From assembly GCA_937998355.1 (NCBI GenBank), contig CALLDI010000003.1:17129-81128 (forward strand): a stretch of 64,000 nucleotides of DNA. Direction: 5' to 3'. The notes beneath the pieces were generated by a model. That model made no database searches, was not told the DNA's origin, and saw nothing but the letters and a program-made list of their open reading frames with translations. Origin of the DNA: an uncultured Eggerthella sp. (GTDB lineage Bacteria > Actinomycetota > Coriobacteriia > Coriobacteriales > Eggerthellaceae). This document shows, piece after piece, positions 50,650 through 60,179 of the stretch (position 1 is the stretch's first letter; each line of letters begins with the position of its first letter). A program made the position numbers and the translations under genes.

Positions 50650-51871
50650 AGTCGTAGATCGCCTCCTCTACTGCGACCCAACCGGTCCAACCGAAATGCA
50701 CGATATCGTGCAAGAAATACTGCTCGTACTCCTTATCGGAGAAGTCCTCGCACGGAACATCGTGCGCCGCGCAGATGTCCCTGATGCGCTCGTAACAACG
50801 CGCGCGGTCGGTCGCGCTCGTGCCCACCCAATCGTAGAATTCGCCATGAACGGGAGAAACGATGACGAGCGGTTCGAGCCCCGCTTCTTTGCAAACCTTC
50901 AGGAAGAACGAGAAATCTTGGAATTCGGCTTGATTCGAGAAGGTCTCGTTCGCTTGCGCGCCCTTCAGACGATCGAGCCTTCCTTCGATATTGCCCGCAT
51001 AGAACGCGTCATCCATGCCCCAATCGTTGTTCGTGCACATCGCCTGCGCATCAGCGAGCGCCTGTTCATGCAACGCGCTGAAATCGAGCGGCGCGAACTG
51101 CCCGTCAGCGCGGTCGAACGCGCGAGCACGCACGTCATCGAGCTCGCTTCTGATCTGCAGGTCGGAGATGGCCGCGAGGATCGCATCGTTCAAGATGGTG
51201 ACCGCAGACGTCCGCCCTGCCGCCTCCACGGTGGTGGGATCGATACCCTGCTCTCCAAGGCGTTTCGCGACGTACGCCTTGCTGGAATCGGAGATGGCAT
51301 CGTTTTCACAGAACGCGCGATAGAGTTCGTAGGAAAAGCGCAGCTTGAAGGTCTCCGCATCGAGCCCATCGTCTTCGAACCACGTTGGCGATACGATCAG
51401 AACGACCTTCTTGTTCGTGACCTGCGGTCCATACGCACCCGCCGCGATAGCCTGCCAGAGGCTCTGGTCATACGCCTCGCCGATGTACATGAGGTCGAGG
51501 CCGTAATCGTTCATGCCGAAGACCTCGGCGGGGACTTGCGGGATCGTACTGCTCGGCGTCGAGAGCTCGCTCGAGCCGAACAATAGCACCGTCTCATCCG
51601 TGCTCGCTGCGCGCACGAAGTCGAGGCTTTCGGATTTCGCGCCTGAATAGACGTAGCCATAGTCCTTCTCAGGATCGACCGCGGACTGCACGGGCAGCAC
51701 GACCTGAATGCAACAGAGCACGACGAGGAAGAGCACCACACCAAGGCCCACGCCTCCGAAGATGACACGGTTGCGCTCCGAGCCTTGCTGCGAGGAGCTA
51801 TCGCACGCCTGGCCAGCGCTTTTTTCGGCGGCGCCCTGCAAAGGCCGATCTGTCTTGTTCGGCGTGCTCAC
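50630..51871 (-). CDS. dltD: D-alanyl-lipoteichoic acid biosynthesis protein DltD
   Basis: 413 aa. One N-terminal membrane helix (residues about 37-60) follows a 35-residue cytoplasmic leader. The extracellular SGNH-like domain has the nucleophile serine in LLFGSSELS (about residue 100) and the catalytic Asp/His in LHDIVHFGWTGW. DltD acts with DltB in moving D-alanine onto the cell-envelope polymer. It starts 2 nt after dltC ends. Confidence 0.93.
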   Translation of the reverse strand: MSTPNKTDRPLQGAAEKSAGQACDSSSQQGSERNRVIFGGVGLGVVLFLVVLCCIQVVLPVQSAVDPEKDYGYVYSGAKSESLDFVRAASTDETVLLFGSSELSTPSSTIPQVPAEVFGMNDYGLDLMYIGEAYDQSLWQAIAAGAYGPQVTNKKVVLIVSPTWFEDDGLDAETFKLRFSYELYRAFCENDAISDSSKAYVAKRLGEQGIDPTTVEAAGRTSAVTILNDAILAAISDLQIRSELDDVRARAFDRADGQFAPLDFSALHEQALADAQAMCTNNDWGMDDAFYAGNIEGRLDRLKGAQANETFSNQAEFQDFSFFLKVCKEAGLEPLVIVSPVHGEFYDWVGTSATDRARCYERIRDICAAHDVPCEDFSDKEYEQYFLHDIVHFGWTGWVAVEEAIYDYVQDQG

Positions 51872-51873
51872 TA

Positions 51874-52122
51874 TTAGAGGCGCTCCCCAATGCGCGCGAG
51901 GATCTTCGCAGGCGTGTTCATCTCTTCACGTTCGAGCTCGGTCGGCGCGATGGTGACGCCGAAGCGTTCCTCGATCGCGACCAGGAATTCGATCGCGAGC
52001 AACGAGTCGAACAACCCTTCCTCGAACAAGTCGAGATCGCGTTCGTCCCAGATGACATCATCGCCGCACAGCTCTTCGATGAGCGTGAGGATCTCGTTTT
52101 CGATCGATTCGTTCATGTTCAC
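51874..52122 (-). CDS. dltC: D-alanyl carrier protein DltC
   Basis: 82 aa. The phosphopantetheine attachment serine is in LFEEGLFDSLLAIEFLVAIEERFGV (DSL motif, Ser40). The start chosen is the GTG at 52122, because it overlaps the dltB stop as GTGA and has GGAGG 6 nt upstream; an ATG two codons later is possible. It carries activated D-alanine from DltA to DltB. Confidence 0.94.
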   Translation of the reverse strand: MNMNESIENEILTLIEELCGDDVIWDERDLDLFEEGLFDSLLAIEFLVAIEERFGVTIAPTELEREEMNTPAKILARIGERL

Positions 52123-53315
52123 AGGACACCTCCAAAGAATCCTTCATACACTTGGCCGCTGAAGAGCGCGAAGCCGAAGAAGACCGCCACCATGGTGATG
52201 GCCCAGCTCCCGATCTTATACCAACGTTTCTTCTTATGCTTCTTGTAGAATTTCGACTTCTTCTGGTAGACCTCGCACAACGCGAGCAAGATGCCGTGAT
52301 AGAGACCGTAGGCGATGCAGCTCGCATTGAAACCATGCCATGCGCCCATCAGCGCCATCTCGCTGATGAATCCAACGCATGCCGTGGTCGTGCGCGACTC
52401 GAACACCTTGCGCTTGATGAACGCTTTCGACATGCGCATGAAGATGTAGTCGCGCAGCCAGAACGAGAGCGTGATGTGCCAACGGTTCCAGAAATCCTTG
52501 ATATCGATGCTGCGGAACGGCGCGCGGAAATTCGTCGGCACGCGAATCCCGAGGCATGAACCAAGCCCCATCGCCATGAAGCTATAACCTGCGAAATCAA
52601 AGAAAAGATAGAGGCCGTAGAAGAACGCTTCCGTGATAGCGGAAGCTGCTTGCGCGAGGGGGCCGCTCGTTCCGATCAGGCTCGGCACGAACCAGAGCAG
52701 CCACTGGAAGAGTGCAGCGAGGAGGAACGTATAGAGCACGCCCTTGAGGAACCACAGCACCCCCGTTGCGAGCAGCGAGGTGTATTCGCTGCGCGAAAGC
52801 GCGGCGTTCGCCTGCGCGATGAAATCGCGACTGCGCGTGATGGGGCCCGATGTGAACACCGGGAAGAACAGCAGGAAATACCAGTAATCGACGATGCGCA
52901 TGTCCTTGATGAGGCCGTCGCGGACCTCGATCAAGACCTGCACGGATTTGAACGTGATGTAGGACATGCCGATGAACCCGAACAGGTTACTGTCGAACAC
53001 TTCAGCGGTCTTGGCGAGCGCGAGCGGGATGATGATGAGCGCGAGCGCAAGACGATACCAACCGAGAGCATGGGCGGCTTGATGTTCGGGCTTGAACAGA
53101 CGCTGCACCCACAACGTGAGCACCGTAGCGAGCACGAGGAACGCGAAGAACGTGAGCGCGCCTTGCAGGTCGCCGCCGAACAGAAGCACGAGAAATGCGA
53201 CCGAGACGACGAGCCCGTAGCCCTTCAGCGACTTGCCGAGCAGACCGCATGCGATGGCAGGGACCGCGCAGATGAGCGCAAGGATGAAGAACGCCGGATC
53301 GGAGTAGAAGGTCAC
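52119..53315 (-). CDS. dltB: D-alanyl transfer protein DltB (MBOAT family)
   Basis: 398 aa from the GTG at 53315, which overlaps the dltA stop as GTGA; a longer open frame reads through dltA and is rejected. About 11 membrane helices. The MBOAT signature region reads FRSIDIKDFWNRWHITLSFWLRDYIFMRM, and the invariant histidine lies in MGAWHGFNASCIAYGLYHG. It transfers D-alanine across the membrane. Both ends overlap neighbours, so dltABC are tightly coupled. Confidence 0.95.
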   Translation of the reverse strand: MTFYSDPAFFILALICAVPAIACGLLGKSLKGYGLVVSVAFLVLLFGGDLQGALTFFAFLVLATVLTLWVQRLFKPEHQAAHALGWYRLALALIIIPLALAKTAEVFDSNLFGFIGMSYITFKSVQVLIEVRDGLIKDMRIVDYWYFLLFFPVFTSGPITRSRDFIAQANAALSRSEYTSLLATGVLWFLKGVLYTFLLAALFQWLLWFVPSLIGTSGPLAQAASAITEAFFYGLYLFFDFAGYSFMAMGLGSCLGIRVPTNFRAPFRSIDIKDFWNRWHITLSFWLRDYIFMRMSKAFIKRKVFESRTTTACVGFISEMALMGAWHGFNASCIAYGLYHGILLALCEVYQKKSKFYKKHKKKRWYKIGSWAITMVAVFFGFALFSGQVYEGFFGGVL

Positions 53316-54856
53316 TGCGCCTTCCCTTCCGCCGCGAGCGCCTTGCGATCGGTCTTGCCGTTCGCGTTCACGGGAAGCGCATCGTGGTAGACGAACGTGC
53401 GCGGAATCATGTAGGCAGGCAGCGTTTCCTTCAGTTTCTCCTTGAGCAACTTCGTGGTCTGACGGCTCTCTTCGATGCCAGCGCGCACGACCACGTGCGC
53501 TGCGAGCGCGACGTTCGTCCCGTGGCGCGTGACCGGAACGACGCATGCGAACGATACTTCATCGGTCTTCTTGAGCGCCTCTTCGATCTCTTCGAGCTCG
53601 ATACGGTAGCCGTTCACCTTCACTTGAAGATCGAGTCGTCCCAAGAAGTGCAACATCCCATCCTCGTCGAGATACCCTTCATCGCCTGTGCGATAGTACG
53701 GGATCGTGTTGCCCGCATCATCTCGTACGACACCGAATGACGCCTCGGTAAGGTCGGGACGCGCGAAGTATCCGCTCGCCACCGTCCCGCCTGCGATGAT
53801 GACCTCGCCCGGCGCATCGGATGCGCAGCGCGTGATGCGCTCGCCCGTATTCGGGTCCGCGAGCCAAAGCTGATCGAAGGGGCTGACGCGCCCGACCGGC
53901 AGTGCCTCGGGGCGTTCGGCGATCTCGCGCGTGATGAGCACGTCGGTGACCGCACCTTGCGTTTCCGTCGGCCCATACGTGTTGTAGAGCGCGATGCCCG
54001 GGAAGCGATCGAGCAACTTCATCGCTGTTGAATTATGGAGCGTTTCGCCACACACGACCACGGTCTTGAGTGAAGGAAGCAGCTCGGGCGAAAAAGCGGG
54101 ATCGACCAGGCACATATCAAGATAGGAAGGTGTCGAGACCCAAAGAGCTGGATCCGCCTCATGGAGCGCAGCGAACGATGTCGCGAGGCTCTCTTCGACC
54201 GCTTCCGTGAGCGCGAAGAGCGTATGCCCGAATGGCAGCGCGATGGCGAGGTCGAAGATGGACAGATCGAAGGAATAGTGCGCGCGATTGAAGAAGACGA
54301 GCTGTTCGCCCTCGGGGATGAAACGGCTGAAATAGCGATACGTGCAGTCCATCGAGCGCGCGGGTTGCACGACGCCCTTCGGTGCGCCCGTGCTGCCCGA
54401 AGTGAACAGGATGTAGTGAGCGTCTTCGCCCGAAATGGCATGCGATGCGTCTGGCGCAGCTGTGGGCGAGGCGAGAATGGAGGCGAGCGCGGTGCGATCG
54501 AGCGTGCGTCCTGGAAGACCGTCGAACGTACGCGCCCCTACCCCAACGACCAGCGGATCGCCCAGTTGTTCGAGGATCCCTCGGATGCGTTGTTCGGGCA
54601 AAGAAGAATCGAGCGGCACGTAAGGATGACCCGCCTTCATGCAAGCGACCATGCCCACGAGCATCTCGGGTTCCTTATGACCGATGAGCGCAACGGGCTT
54701 CTTCGCAGGCATGTTCGACAACAGAAAAGAGGCCAGGCTGTTCGCCTGAGCCTCCAGTTGTGCGTAGGTGAGCTGCTGCCCGCTCGCGTTGAAGAATGCG
54801 AGCGCACGCGGACGAGCAGCAGCCTGTCTGCAGATCGCGTCGAGAAAGTCGCTCAT
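53312..54856 (-). CDS. dltA: D-alanine--D-alanyl carrier protein ligase DltA
   Basis: 514 aa, adenylate-forming enzyme. P-loop YILFTSGSTGAPKGVVQ (residues about 148-164), NTYGPTETQGAVTDVL, YYRTGDEGYLDEDGMLHFLGRLDLQVKVNGYRIELEEIE, and the C-terminal catalytic lysine in NANGKTDRKAL. It activates D-alanine with ATP and loads DltC. D-alanylation lowers envelope negative charge and raises resistance to cationic peptides. It starts 19 nt after the lipoprotein gene. Confidence 0.95.
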   Translation of the reverse strand: MSDFLDAICRQAAARPRALAFFNASGQQLTYAQLEAQANSLASFLLSNMPAKKPVALIGHKEPEMLVGMVACMKAGHPYVPLDSSLPEQRIRGILEQLGDPLVVGVGARTFDGLPGRTLDRTALASILASPTAAPDASHAISGEDAHYILFTSGSTGAPKGVVQPARSMDCTYRYFSRFIPEGEQLVFFNRAHYSFDLSIFDLAIALPFGHTLFALTEAVEESLATSFAALHEADPALWVSTPSYLDMCLVDPAFSPELLPSLKTVVVCGETLHNSTAMKLLDRFPGIALYNTYGPTETQGAVTDVLITREIAERPEALPVGRVSPFDQLWLADPNTGERITRCASDAPGEVIIAGGTVASGYFARPDLTEASFGVVRDDAGNTIPYYRTGDEGYLDEDGMLHFLGRLDLQVKVNGYRIELEEIEEALKKTDEVSFACVVPVTRHGTNVALAAHVVVRAGIEESRQTTKLLKEKLKETLPAYMIPRTFVYHDALPVNANGKTDRKALAAEGKAQ

Positions 54857-54875
54857 GGATGGTAGCCCGAGCTCG

Positions 54876-55691
54876 CTAGTTCAAGACCAAGTCGTCGACG
54901 CAGGCATCTTCACCGCTCGAAGCGGAGCTGCTCGAGTTGCCTGAAGAACTGGAGCTTGAGGAGTTCGAGCTCTTTGACGAATCAGAAGTCGACTTCGAGG
55001 CGGAAGAGGATGAAGTGGACTTGTTAGAAGTAGAGCCTGCATTCGAGCTGCCATTGGAAGACTTCTCAGTTGAGCTGGCAGCCTGAGCGTCGTTGCCTGC
55101 TTGCTGCTGTTCCTGCTGCTTGGCGGCCTGTTCGGCTTCTGCAGCAGCCTTCTGTTGGTCTCGATATGCCTGCTCAGCCTCGAGCGTATCGACCTCTTCA
55201 CCCGTCGCGATGCTGGTATAGACGAGATACGCCGTATCGCCATCGAGCTTCACCGTAGCATCCTTGATGTCCTCGATGTTGAGCTGATGAAGTTCGTAGG
55301 TCATGCCATCAGCCGTGGTGATCCGGATATCCGTGCGCGGTTCGAGGATGACATCCTGCTCTTCAGTGACCGTAGCATTCTCACCTTCGACGGTCTTTTC
55401 GGACGAGACTTCGACGATAGCAGGATCGAGATAGAGTTCAGCGGTAGCGTCGCTCGCCCAATCGCCCGACTGTTCGAGGGCGTCGCTGAAGTCTTCTGCG
55501 AGCGTGCTCTTGACGGCCAGCGCCGTGATAGCCTGACCCGTCTCGTTCTTCGCGGAGATCTTGACGGCATCTTCCGAATCGGTGCCGATCGTGAAGGTGG
55601 AAGCGCAGCCAGCGCATGCCAGCAGGCAAACACCGAGCAGGAATGCTACGAGCGTAGCAGTGATGGTTCTTGAAGCGGTCGTTCTTTGCAT
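54876..55691 (-). CDS. putative lipoprotein with serine-rich tail, upstream of dltA
   Basis: 271 aa from the ATG at 55691, chosen for AGGAGAAAGG upstream; earlier in-frame ATGs have no RBS. The signal peptide (ATLVAFLLGVCLLACAGCAS) has a plausible lipobox cysteine (LLAC or CAGC). A beta-rich domain follows (KNETGQAITALAVKSTL), then a Glu/Gln-rich helix (about residues 180-200) and a 60-residue Ser/Asn/Lys tail ending CVDDLVLN. No enzyme family recognised. The 19-nt gap to dltA suggests it belongs to the dlt transcript. Confidence 0.65.
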   Translation of the reverse strand: MQRTTASRTITATLVAFLLGVCLLACAGCASTFTIGTDSEDAVKISAKNETGQAITALAVKSTLAEDFSDALEQSGDWASDATAELYLDPAIVEVSSEKTVEGENATVTEEQDVILEPRTDIRITTADGMTYELHQLNIEDIKDATVKLDGDTAYLVYTSIATGEEVDTLEAEQAYRDQQKAAAEAEQAAKQQEQQQAGNDAQAASSTEKSSNGSSNAGSTSNKSTSSSSASKSTSDSSKSSNSSSSSSSGNSSSSASSGEDACVDDLVLN

Positions 55692-55795
55692 CGCAGAGAC
55701 CTTTCTCCTGATAGCCTTCGTGTTCATCGAGATGCGAGCTCGGCGCATTCACGCACGGCTCGCGTGATAGTCGTTCGTTATTCTAGCAAGTTGAA

Positions 55796-57499
55796 CTACT
55801 TTTTGTAATTCGTAGGCGCATTCGCGTAGGTGAAACCGTAGAAGTTGACCGACGGAATGGAATGGCCGAGATCGGGATCGTAGACATACGTGGTGCCGCC
55901 TTGCTTGATCTCAACCCATGAATGAGAGGCCCATCCTTGGCTGCGGCTCGGAACGTAACCGTTCACGACCTTCGCGTCGTAACCGAGCGCCTTCGCAAGA
56001 CAAGCGAATGCCGAAGAATACGCATAGCAGTCGGTGGTCTTGCCATCAAGCATGCGCGCCGCCTCGGTCGCGACCCACGAAGTGGTGAGCGCGTGCGTTC
56101 CATTCGGGTAGCGCAACACACCGCCGCCAGCAGCCCAGTTCGTGTGCTTGTGATTCTTCACCCAGTCGAAGCATGCGCGCAGCGAACCCTTCTGTTTCGC
56201 AAGATTCGCGATGCGGCTGTCGAGGCTCGCGTTGCCGGTGATCTTGATCCACGCGCCTGAACTGGAGAATGCGTAGGTCTTGCCATCGATGGTGCGTGCG
56301 CCCGTGGCCATCGCGCCCGAAGGATCGAGATAGTACCAAACGCCGTCCAACTCGAGCCATCCCGTATGCATGATGCCCGTATCGGCTTCACCGTAGAACC
56401 ACTTGCCCGCGAACTTGTGCCATCCTGTCAGGATCTTACCGCTCGCATCCTTCAATATGACCTTGCCATCCTCGCGAACACCGATGCGCGTGATAGCTCC
56501 CGAGCTCGCAGCGAACCCATATCCGCTATCAGCAAGGTCGACCTGACGATCTGCGAGCATGATACCGTTGGAATCGAACGAATAGATCGCACCTTTTATG
56601 GTGAGCGTTTCGTTGACGGCCATCTTGCCGTCGTTGTCGGCCTGCAGCCAATACCATTTGCCGCCCGACTTCTGCCAAGCGCTCTTCACTTGAGCGCCGG
56701 ACTTGTTCGCATAGTACCAATCGGCACCGACCTTGAACCACCCGGTCGCCATCTGGCCCGGTCCTTTATTCGTGAGATAGTAACGCTTGCCCTTGTAGGT
56801 GATCCATTGGTCAACAGCCATCTTGCCTTGGCTTTCAGCCTGCAGCCAATACCATTTGCCGCCGCTCTTCACCCAGCCGCTCTGCTGGGTCGCGCCGGAC
56901 TTGTTCGCGTAATACCAGTCGGAGCCGACCTTGAACCAGCCAGTCTTCATCGCACCTGCAGCATCGACGTAATAGCGCTTGTTCTTATCGGTGATCCACG
57001 CGCTCGTCGCCATGCGACCTTGCTCGCTCGCCTGAAGCCAGTACCACTTACTGCCCGACTTCTGCCAACCGCTCTTCAACGCGCCCGATCGCGTGGCGTA
57101 ATACCACTCGCTGCCCAGCTTGACCCACTTGTTGGCGTACATCGCGCCGGACGAATTCGAGATGTACCACGCCCCAGCGACCTTATACTTACCGGTCTTC
57201 ATCGCACCCTGTGCCGCGGGATCGAGGTAATACCACTTGCCACCGGTCTTCAGCCAACCCGTCTTAGGAGTCGATCCTGCCGCGGTGAAGTAATACCAGA
57301 TGCCATCAGATGCTTTCACCCAGCCAGCTTTGGTAGCAGCAGGAATGCTCTTCGCCGAAGATCGCTCGGTCGCGTTCGTTCCCTGGGTTTGCTCGGCGGT
57401 GTCGGCGTGAGCGACCTGCGCTGTGCACGCGAATAATCCGATCGTGATAAGGAGTATGAGCGCATATCGCAATGCTGTTCGTTCGAATGCTCGTTCCAT
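55796..57499 (-). CDS. secreted cell-wall-binding-repeat protein with C-terminal transglutaminase-like domain
   Basis: About 567 aa from the ATG at 57499 (MERAFERTALRYALILLITIG), with GAGAGGC upstream; earlier ATGs are possible. After the signal peptide come about 18 aromatic repeats of the choline-binding/cell-wall-binding type (GWLKTGGKWYYLDPAAQGAM and variants). The last 130 residues form a transglutaminase-like cysteine-peptidase fold: Cys in KTTDCYAYSSAFACLAKALGY, His in GWASHSWVEI and Asp in TYVYDPDLGHS. It probably sits on the wall and cuts or crosslinks peptides or proteins; the substrate is unknown. Confidence 0.85.
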   Translation of the reverse strand: MERAFERTALRYALILLITIGLFACTAQVAHADTAEQTQGTNATERSSAKSIPAATKAGWVKASDGIWYYFTAAGSTPKTGWLKTGGKWYYLDPAAQGAMKTGKYKVAGAWYISNSSGAMYANKWVKLGSEWYYATRSGALKSGWQKSGSKWYWLQASEQGRMATSAWITDKNKRYYVDAAGAMKTGWFKVGSDWYYANKSGATQQSGWVKSGGKWYWLQAESQGKMAVDQWITYKGKRYYLTNKGPGQMATGWFKVGADWYYANKSGAQVKSAWQKSGGKWYWLQADNDGKMAVNETLTIKGAIYSFDSNGIMLADRQVDLADSGYGFAASSGAITRIGVREDGKVILKDASGKILTGWHKFAGKWFYGEADTGIMHTGWLELDGVWYYLDPSGAMATGARTIDGKTYAFSSSGAWIKITGNASLDSRIANLAKQKGSLRACFDWVKNHKHTNWAAGGGVLRYPNGTHALTTSWVATEAARMLDGKTTDCYAYSSAFACLAKALGYDAKVVNGYVPSRSQGWASHSWVEIKQGGTTYVYDPDLGHSIPSVNFYGFTYANAPTNYKK

Positions 57500-57544
57500 C
57501 CTAAAAGCCTCTCTCATGGTCGATTCGCTCTTCATCTCGCAAAG

Positions 57545-57573
57545 ATTCGGGCGCCCATCGCTCGAGCGCCCGA
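57545..57573 (-). terminator. terminator-like hairpin between the two wall-protein genes
   Basis: TTCGGGCGC pairs with GCGCCCGAA around about ten bases and is followed on the minus strand by TCTTTGCG, some 45 nt after the 375-aa gene. Confidence 0.55.
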
Positions 57574-57616
57574 AAGATCTCTCTGTGTTCATTCGCTCGC
57601 GTGCGAGCTAACATTC

Positions 57617-58744
57617 CTACTTCATCGCGCCATTGCGGTCGAAGGAATACTGCTTGCCGTCGATGATCTTCGTAGTATTGACGACCATCGCGCCATTCTG
57701 GGAGCGGTCGAGGTAGTACCACTTGCCGCCAGACTTCACCCAGCCGGTCTTCTTAGCGCCCGATCCATCGAGATAATACCACGCTTTATCAGGCTTGACC
57801 CAGCCGGTCTTCATCGCGCCGGAAGCGCCCATGTAATATTGCTTGCCATTGACGGTGACCCACTGGTTCGCTGCCATGAGGCCATCGCTGGCAGGCTGCA
57901 GCCAATACCATTTGCCACCGGTCTTCAGCCAACCGTTCGCCAGCGCACCGGATTTGGTGGCGTAATACCAATCATCGCCATCTTTGGCCCAGCGGTTCGA
58001 ATACATCGCGCCCGAGGCGTTGGTGATGTAGTACGCGCCCTTCACGCTGAACATGCCACTGCGCATAGCACCATCTTTGGCCGCATCGAGGTAGTACCAC
58101 TTGCCACCCCTCTTCTGCCAGCCCGTGGTCTTCTTGCCAGCGGAGTCGAACAGATACCAATTGTCGAATTCCTTCACCCAGCTAGTCGCCATAGCGCCTG
58201 ACGCAGTAAGTCGATAATCGTTCTTTCCGTCGTTGATCCAGGTGTCCTGAGCCATGCGGCCATCCTTGGCCTCGAGCCAGTACCACTTGCCCTTCGACTT
58301 ATACCAGCCCGTCTTCAGAGCGCCAGACTTGGTAGCGTAATACCAATTTCCCTGATAGCTGACCCAACGATTCGTATAGATGGCACCCGAGCCGTTCGCG
58401 ATGTACCATTTGCCCGCCACGCGATAATGCCCGGTCTTCAGGGCACCCTGAGCAGCAGGATCGAGGTAGTACCACTTGCCGCCGGTCTTCAACCAGCCGG
58501 TCTTGGGCGCTGCTTTGACGGACGTGAAATAATACCAGGTGCCATCCGCGTCCTTCATCCAACCTGCCTTGGAGGGCTTTTTCGTCGGCCCTTGCGCCTG
58601 GGCTGCAATGCCTTGCTCGCTCGCAGTGTCCGCGTGAGCAGGTGCTGCGAAGGCCAGCGACGAGACGCCGAGAACGAACGCGAGGATGAGCGCGACACCG
58701 AAAGCGACGCTTGCTCTGGTGCGGCGAGAAGGGGCAAGACCCAT
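57617..58744 (-). CDS. secreted protein made of cell-wall-binding repeats
   Basis: 375 aa. Signal peptide (VAFGVALILAFVLGVSSLAFAAPAHA) with a likely cleavage after AHA. The remainder is about 15 aromatic repeats (TGWLKTGGKWYYLDPAAQGA and variants) with no added catalytic domain. The N-terminal three repeats are very like those of the next gene downstream, so the two are paralogues. It probably binds a wall polymer. RBS AAGGAG ten bases before the ATG. Neighbouring dlt genes suggest the polymer may be teichoic-acid-like, an inference. Confidence 0.85.
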   Translation of the reverse strand: MGLAPSRRTRASVAFGVALILAFVLGVSSLAFAAPAHADTASEQGIAAQAQGPTKKPSKAGWMKDADGTWYYFTSVKAAPKTGWLKTGGKWYYLDPAAQGALKTGHYRVAGKWYIANGSGAIYTNRWVSYQGNWYYATKSGALKTGWYKSKGKWYWLEAKDGRMAQDTWINDGKNDYRLTASGAMATSWVKEFDNWYLFDSAGKKTTGWQKRGGKWYYLDAAKDGAMRSGMFSVKGAYYITNASGAMYSNRWAKDGDDWYYATKSGALANGWLKTGGKWYWLQPASDGLMAANQWVTVNGKQYYMGASGAMKTGWVKPDKAWYYLDGSGAKKTGWVKSGGKWYYLDRSQNGAMVVNTTKIIDGKQYSFDRNGAMK

Positions 58745-58900
58745 GTCGCATCAACTCCTTGAAACGGTCAGGATCGAACGATCTGAATCACGATGATTTT
58801 AACTCTGACATAGTAACTGCTCGCGCTGCGTTAGACCATATCAGCATCAAGAAAAACAGATGAAAATGAAGCAAAAAGCAAAACTCGATCGCGTACGATG

Positions 58901-58986
58901 ACGCGAAGAAGAGGGTCGTGCGCTGGGCATCAAAAAGAGGGCCGCGCGTCGGACGCGAAGAAGATGGCTATGTCGCCAGACGCGAT
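58901..58986. repeat. 27-bp degenerate tandem array
   Basis: Three units of about 25-29 bp with the form GAAGAAGAKGGYYRTG and a CNGACGC end. It adjoins the 34-bp array that leads to the uppP stop. No gene is seen in 58745-59131. Confidence 0.6.
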
Positions 58987-59131
58987 GGACGCGCTCGATC
59001 GAAAGGCTCGATCCTGGGATGGACGTGCTCGACCGAAAGGTTCGATCCTGGGATGGGCGTGCCACCTGACACGACAGGCGCGCTCGATCAAAAGGTTCGA
59101 TCGGAAGGTCGATTCCGGGATGGCCGATCTG
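58987..59131 (-). repeat. 34-bp tandem array downstream of uppP
   Basis: Two 34-bp units at 58987-59020 and 59021-59054 are nearly identical (GGACGTGCTCGACCGAAAGG then TTCGATCCTGGGAT). Two more degenerate units run to the uppP stop codon at 59132. Confidence 0.8.
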
Positions 59132-60100
59132 CTATTGGATCGCGAAGCCGGCGCCGGTCACCGTGAAGAACGCCAGCACGACGATGCCGACGATGATGCG
59201 GTAGACGCCGAAGGCGGTGAAGTCGTTCTTCTTGATGTAGCCCATCAGGAAGCGGATCGCCACGACCGATATGACGAACGCGCTGATGATGCCGATCACC
59301 AGCACCATGACCTCGGTCTGGCTCATGACCAGGCCTTCCATGAAGAACTTCGCAGCCTTCACCACGCCCCAACCGAACATGATCGGGATGGCGAGGAAGA
59401 ACGTGTATTCCGCAGCGGCCGTACGCGAGCAACCGCACAGCATGCCGCCGATGATGGTCGCGCCCGAGCGGCTGGTGCCCGGGATGATGGCCAGCACCTG
59501 GAAGCAGCCGATCTTCAGCGCCGTCTTCCAGTCGATGTCGTCCACGTTACGGATCTTGAAGAGCGCTTCTTCGGCGCTCACCTCTTCGTGCTCGCGCTCG
59601 ACGCGCGCATGCTTGCCGCGCACCGGCTCCTCGAGCAGTTCGCGGCCTGCAGGGGTCGCGCTCACTTCCATGAGGCGCAGGGCTTTCTTGCGGTTGCGGC
59701 GCTCCATGACGATGAACACGATGCCGTAGAAGATGAGCATGATGGCGACCGTGTAGGCGTTGTAGAAGTGCTCGTTGACCCAATCGTCGAAGAGCAGGCC
59801 GATGATGGCCGCCGGGATGCAGCCGATCGCGACCATGCCCCACAGACGCCACGTGCCGCGGCGCTCGAGCGGGGTCTTCTTCGGGGAGAACGGATTGAGC
59901 TTATGGAAGTAGAGCAAGATGACCGCCATGATGGCACCCAGTTGAATGACCACGAGGAAGAGCGCGAGGAACTGGTCAGAGACGTCGAGCTTCACGAATT
60001 CGTCGACCAGGATCATGTGGCCGGTCGATGAGATGGGGAGCCACTCGGTGATGCCTTCGACGATGCCGATGAACAGGGCTTTGAGCGCTTCGAGGATCAT
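59132..60100 (-). CDS. uppP: undecaprenyl-diphosphatase UppP/BacA
   Basis: 322 aa, about 50 more than usual. The two catalytic motifs are intact: EGITEWLPISSTGHM near the N-terminus and PGTSRSGATI near residue 210. About eight membrane helices. A charged loop at about residues 135-195 (RRNRKKALRLMEVSATPAGRELLEEPVRGKHARVERE) enlarges the cytoplasmic side. The enzyme dephosphorylates undecaprenyl diphosphate to recycle the lipid carrier and confers bacitracin tolerance. It fits the envelope context of this region. Confidence 0.95.
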   Translation of the reverse strand: MILEALKALFIGIVEGITEWLPISSTGHMILVDEFVKLDVSDQFLALFLVVIQLGAIMAVILLYFHKLNPFSPKKTPLERRGTWRLWGMVAIGCIPAAIIGLLFDDWVNEHFYNAYTVAIMLIFYGIVFIVMERRNRKKALRLMEVSATPAGRELLEEPVRGKHARVEREHEEVSAEEALFKIRNVDDIDWKTALKIGCFQVLAIIPGTSRSGATIIGGMLCGCSRTAAAEYTFFLAIPIMFGWGVVKAAKFFMEGLVMSQTEVMVLVIGIISAFVISVVAIRFLMGYIKKNDFTAFGVYRIIVGIVVLAFFTVTGAGFAIQ

Positions 60101-60179
60101 ACTGCCTTCCTTGGTATTCGCGGGTTATGGCCTAGGTTCGAGCTTCTGCCGGATCGACTCGAACCCCTGTTCAGCGCGA

